A stretch of 64,000 nucleotides of DNA, taken from Pseudoduganella guangdongensis. GTDB lineage: Bacteria > Pseudomonadota > Gammaproteobacteria > Burkholderiales > Burkholderiaceae_D. The notes beneath the pieces are model-generated. The model searched no databases and was not told the origin of the DNA. It saw nothing but the letters and a program-made list of their open reading frames with translations. The stretch lies in contig NZ_WWCJ01000018.1 in NCBI RefSeq assembly GCF_009857475.1, forward strand, positions 49,129 through 113,128. The letters run 5' to 3'. Positions 63,007 to 64,000 of the stretch are shown one piece after another. Position 1 is the stretch's first letter, and each line of letters starts with the position of its first letter. The position numbers and the translations under genes are program-made.

Positions 63007-64000
63007 GCGGCAGGGGCGGCGTCGAGCCGCACATTGAGCAGGGAGTACGCCTCCGCGCTGTCGGACGCGTAGCCGACGCTGGCCGCATCGCGCGACAGGC
63101 GGAAACGGAAGCTTGGCTGCGGCGGCGCGGCGCGCGGGTCGCCGCCGGCAACGCCGAGCGCTTCGGGCTGGTCGCTATCCATCAGGCGCTCCATTAATTC
63201 GACAATCGCGTTGTTGGCCAGGATGTCGTTGGCATACAGCGCACCGCGCAGGGCCGGGCGCGCGGGATCGAGGCGGCCACCGGCCTTGTCCGGCGCCGGG
63301 GTATGGCGGCCGCTGGCCAGGTCGAAGCGGTCGCCCCGGTCCAGGTAGCTGAGGCGGGCGTTCGCCACATTGAACGGGCCGGGTGTCGTGCTGGCCTGCG
63401 ACAGGTCGGCCAGCAGCACGCCTTTGTAGCCCACCACTTCCAGCTCGCGCTGCGCGCGCACCACCACGGCCGTGTTTTCATCGATCCCCAGGCCAAGCTG
63501 GTAGCCGGCATGCAGCATGGCGGGCAACATGCGGGCGAAGCGGCCGCGCACCAGGAAGTGCTGGTCGATGAAGACCTGGCCGCCGATGAAGCCGAGGCCG
63601 GGCGCCAGGTCGCGGCCCGTCGTCAGGCCCTGCTGCAGCATGGCCAGCGTGGGGCGCGGGTCATGGAACATGGTGCTGCTCATGATGGCCGCGCCGGCGC
63701 TGGTGCCGGCAATGACGCCGCCGCGCTGGTACACGTCCCACACGGCTTGCAGTACCGCGCTGCGGCTGCCGTCCGGCCGCAGCAGCGCCTGCGTGACCAG
63801 GGCCTGGTCGCCGCCGCTGAAGTAGACGCCGCCGGCAGCGCGCACCGCCTCGGCCAGCGCGGCGTCGTCGGCGCGCGCACGGTAGTCGCTGCCGGCCAGG
63901 CGCACGGCGACCGGCACCACGAAGGCGTCGGCGCCGTAGCGCCGCAGCGTGGCCGCTATATTGGCGCCGGAACGCTCGGGCCGCGCGGCGGCGCTGGGCA
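62985..64000 (-). CDS. Cyanophycinase-like S51 peptidase, 5' end outside the window
   Basis: This frame stays open to the window edge, so the N-terminus is missing; at least 338 codons are present. The S51 motif GVIAGTSAGAAIMS holds the nucleophile Ser. GGVYFSGGDQALVTQAL, LGFIGGQVFIDQHFLVRGRF and LGLGIDENTAVVV match cyanophycinases. The family releases beta-Asp-Arg dipeptides from cyanophycin. The C-terminal 100 or so residues are less typical. No cyanophycin synthetase is in the window, so the substrate could differ. Confidence 0.88.
   Translation of the reverse strand, partial: PSAAARPERSGANIAATLRRYGADAFVVPVAVRLAGSDYRARADDAALAEAVRAAGGVYFSGGDQALVTQALLRPDGSRSAVLQAVWDVYQRGGVIAGTSAGAAIMSSTMFHDPRPTLAMLQQGLTTGRDLAPGLGFIGGQVFIDQHFLVRGRFARMLPAMLHAGYQLGLGIDENTAVVVRAQRELEVVGYKGVLLADLSQASTTPGPFNVANARLSYLDRGDRFDLASGRHTPAPDKAGGRLDPARPALRGALYANDILANNAIVELMERLMDSDQPEALGVAGGDPRAAPPQPSFRFRLSRDAASVGYASDSAEAYSLLNVRLDAAPAAQGAANR

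Overview
The window looks like a chromosomal segment of a high-GC betaproteobacterium of the order Burkholderiales, most likely Oxalobacteraceae (Massilia/Duganella/Janthinobacterium type). This rests on gene content and order: gshA (Acidithiobacillus-type)-gshB-EIIA-ptsH-ptsI, metX-metW, a DUF3567 gene, an NtrYX-like pair behind rsmB, and dispersed GGGTCAGACCC palindromes between genes. The assignment comes from recognising families, not from a database search. The region is dense housekeeping DNA. I see no rRNA, tRNA, CRISPR array, prophage, IS element or obvious island.

Layout. 1-3.5 kb: the start of a patatin-like lipase, ubiK, then a nitrogen operon (TorF-type porin, glnK, amtB) behind a clear NtrC/sigma-54 control region and closed by a terminator. 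3.5-8.4 kb: glutathione synthesis (gshA, gshB) followed by a soluble PTS (EIIA-Man type, HPr, EI). 8.4-12 kb: metX-metW, an M48 peptidase and an RluA-type pseudouridine synthase. 12-14.8 kb: four poorly characterised genes on the minus strand. 14.8-17.7 kb: xth, pyrE, a DUF4279-like gene and an alpha/beta hydrolase. 17.8-21.2 kb: gatCAB on the minus strand, with palindromic repeats in both spacers and at its end. 21.4-28.4 kb: the rod-shape operon mreB-mreC-mreD-mrdA-rodA-rlpA.

28.4-34.5 kb: a compact minus-strand operon argS-SPOR-dsbA-SDR-birA-coaX-SPOR. 35-41.2 kb: rsmB with an unusual Gly/Arg-rich repeat extension, DUF4390, an NtrY-like kinase, a short NtrX-like regulator and a CobW-like fragment. 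41.3-45.8 kb: DUF3567, a possible degenerate metzincin, NTF2-like and VOC proteins, a small membrane protein, a class II glutamine amidotransferase and an HDOD protein. 45.9-52 kb: an ABC exporter pair and metH. 52-58 kb: a tautomerase, a LysR regulator, fmt-def, then divergently LysM-dprA-smg. 58.2-64 kb: topB with a histone-like tail, a PF20091-type hydrolase and a cyanophycinase cut by the window end.

The most noteworthy signals are four things. First, RsmB has about 290 extra N-terminal residues built largely from 24-residue RGG-like repeats encoded by 72-bp tandem DNA repeats. Second, a family of intergenic palindromes (four copies) sits against or across gene ends; its TAAACCCGG edge supplies stop codons, and one hydrolase reads into it. 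Third, a consensus NtrC site, a weaker second site and a sigma-54 promoter put an outer-membrane porin first in the glnK-amtB operon. Fourth, several small or degenerate proteins (CobW-like, metzincin-like, a 49-codon ORF) are translationally coupled to their neighbours.
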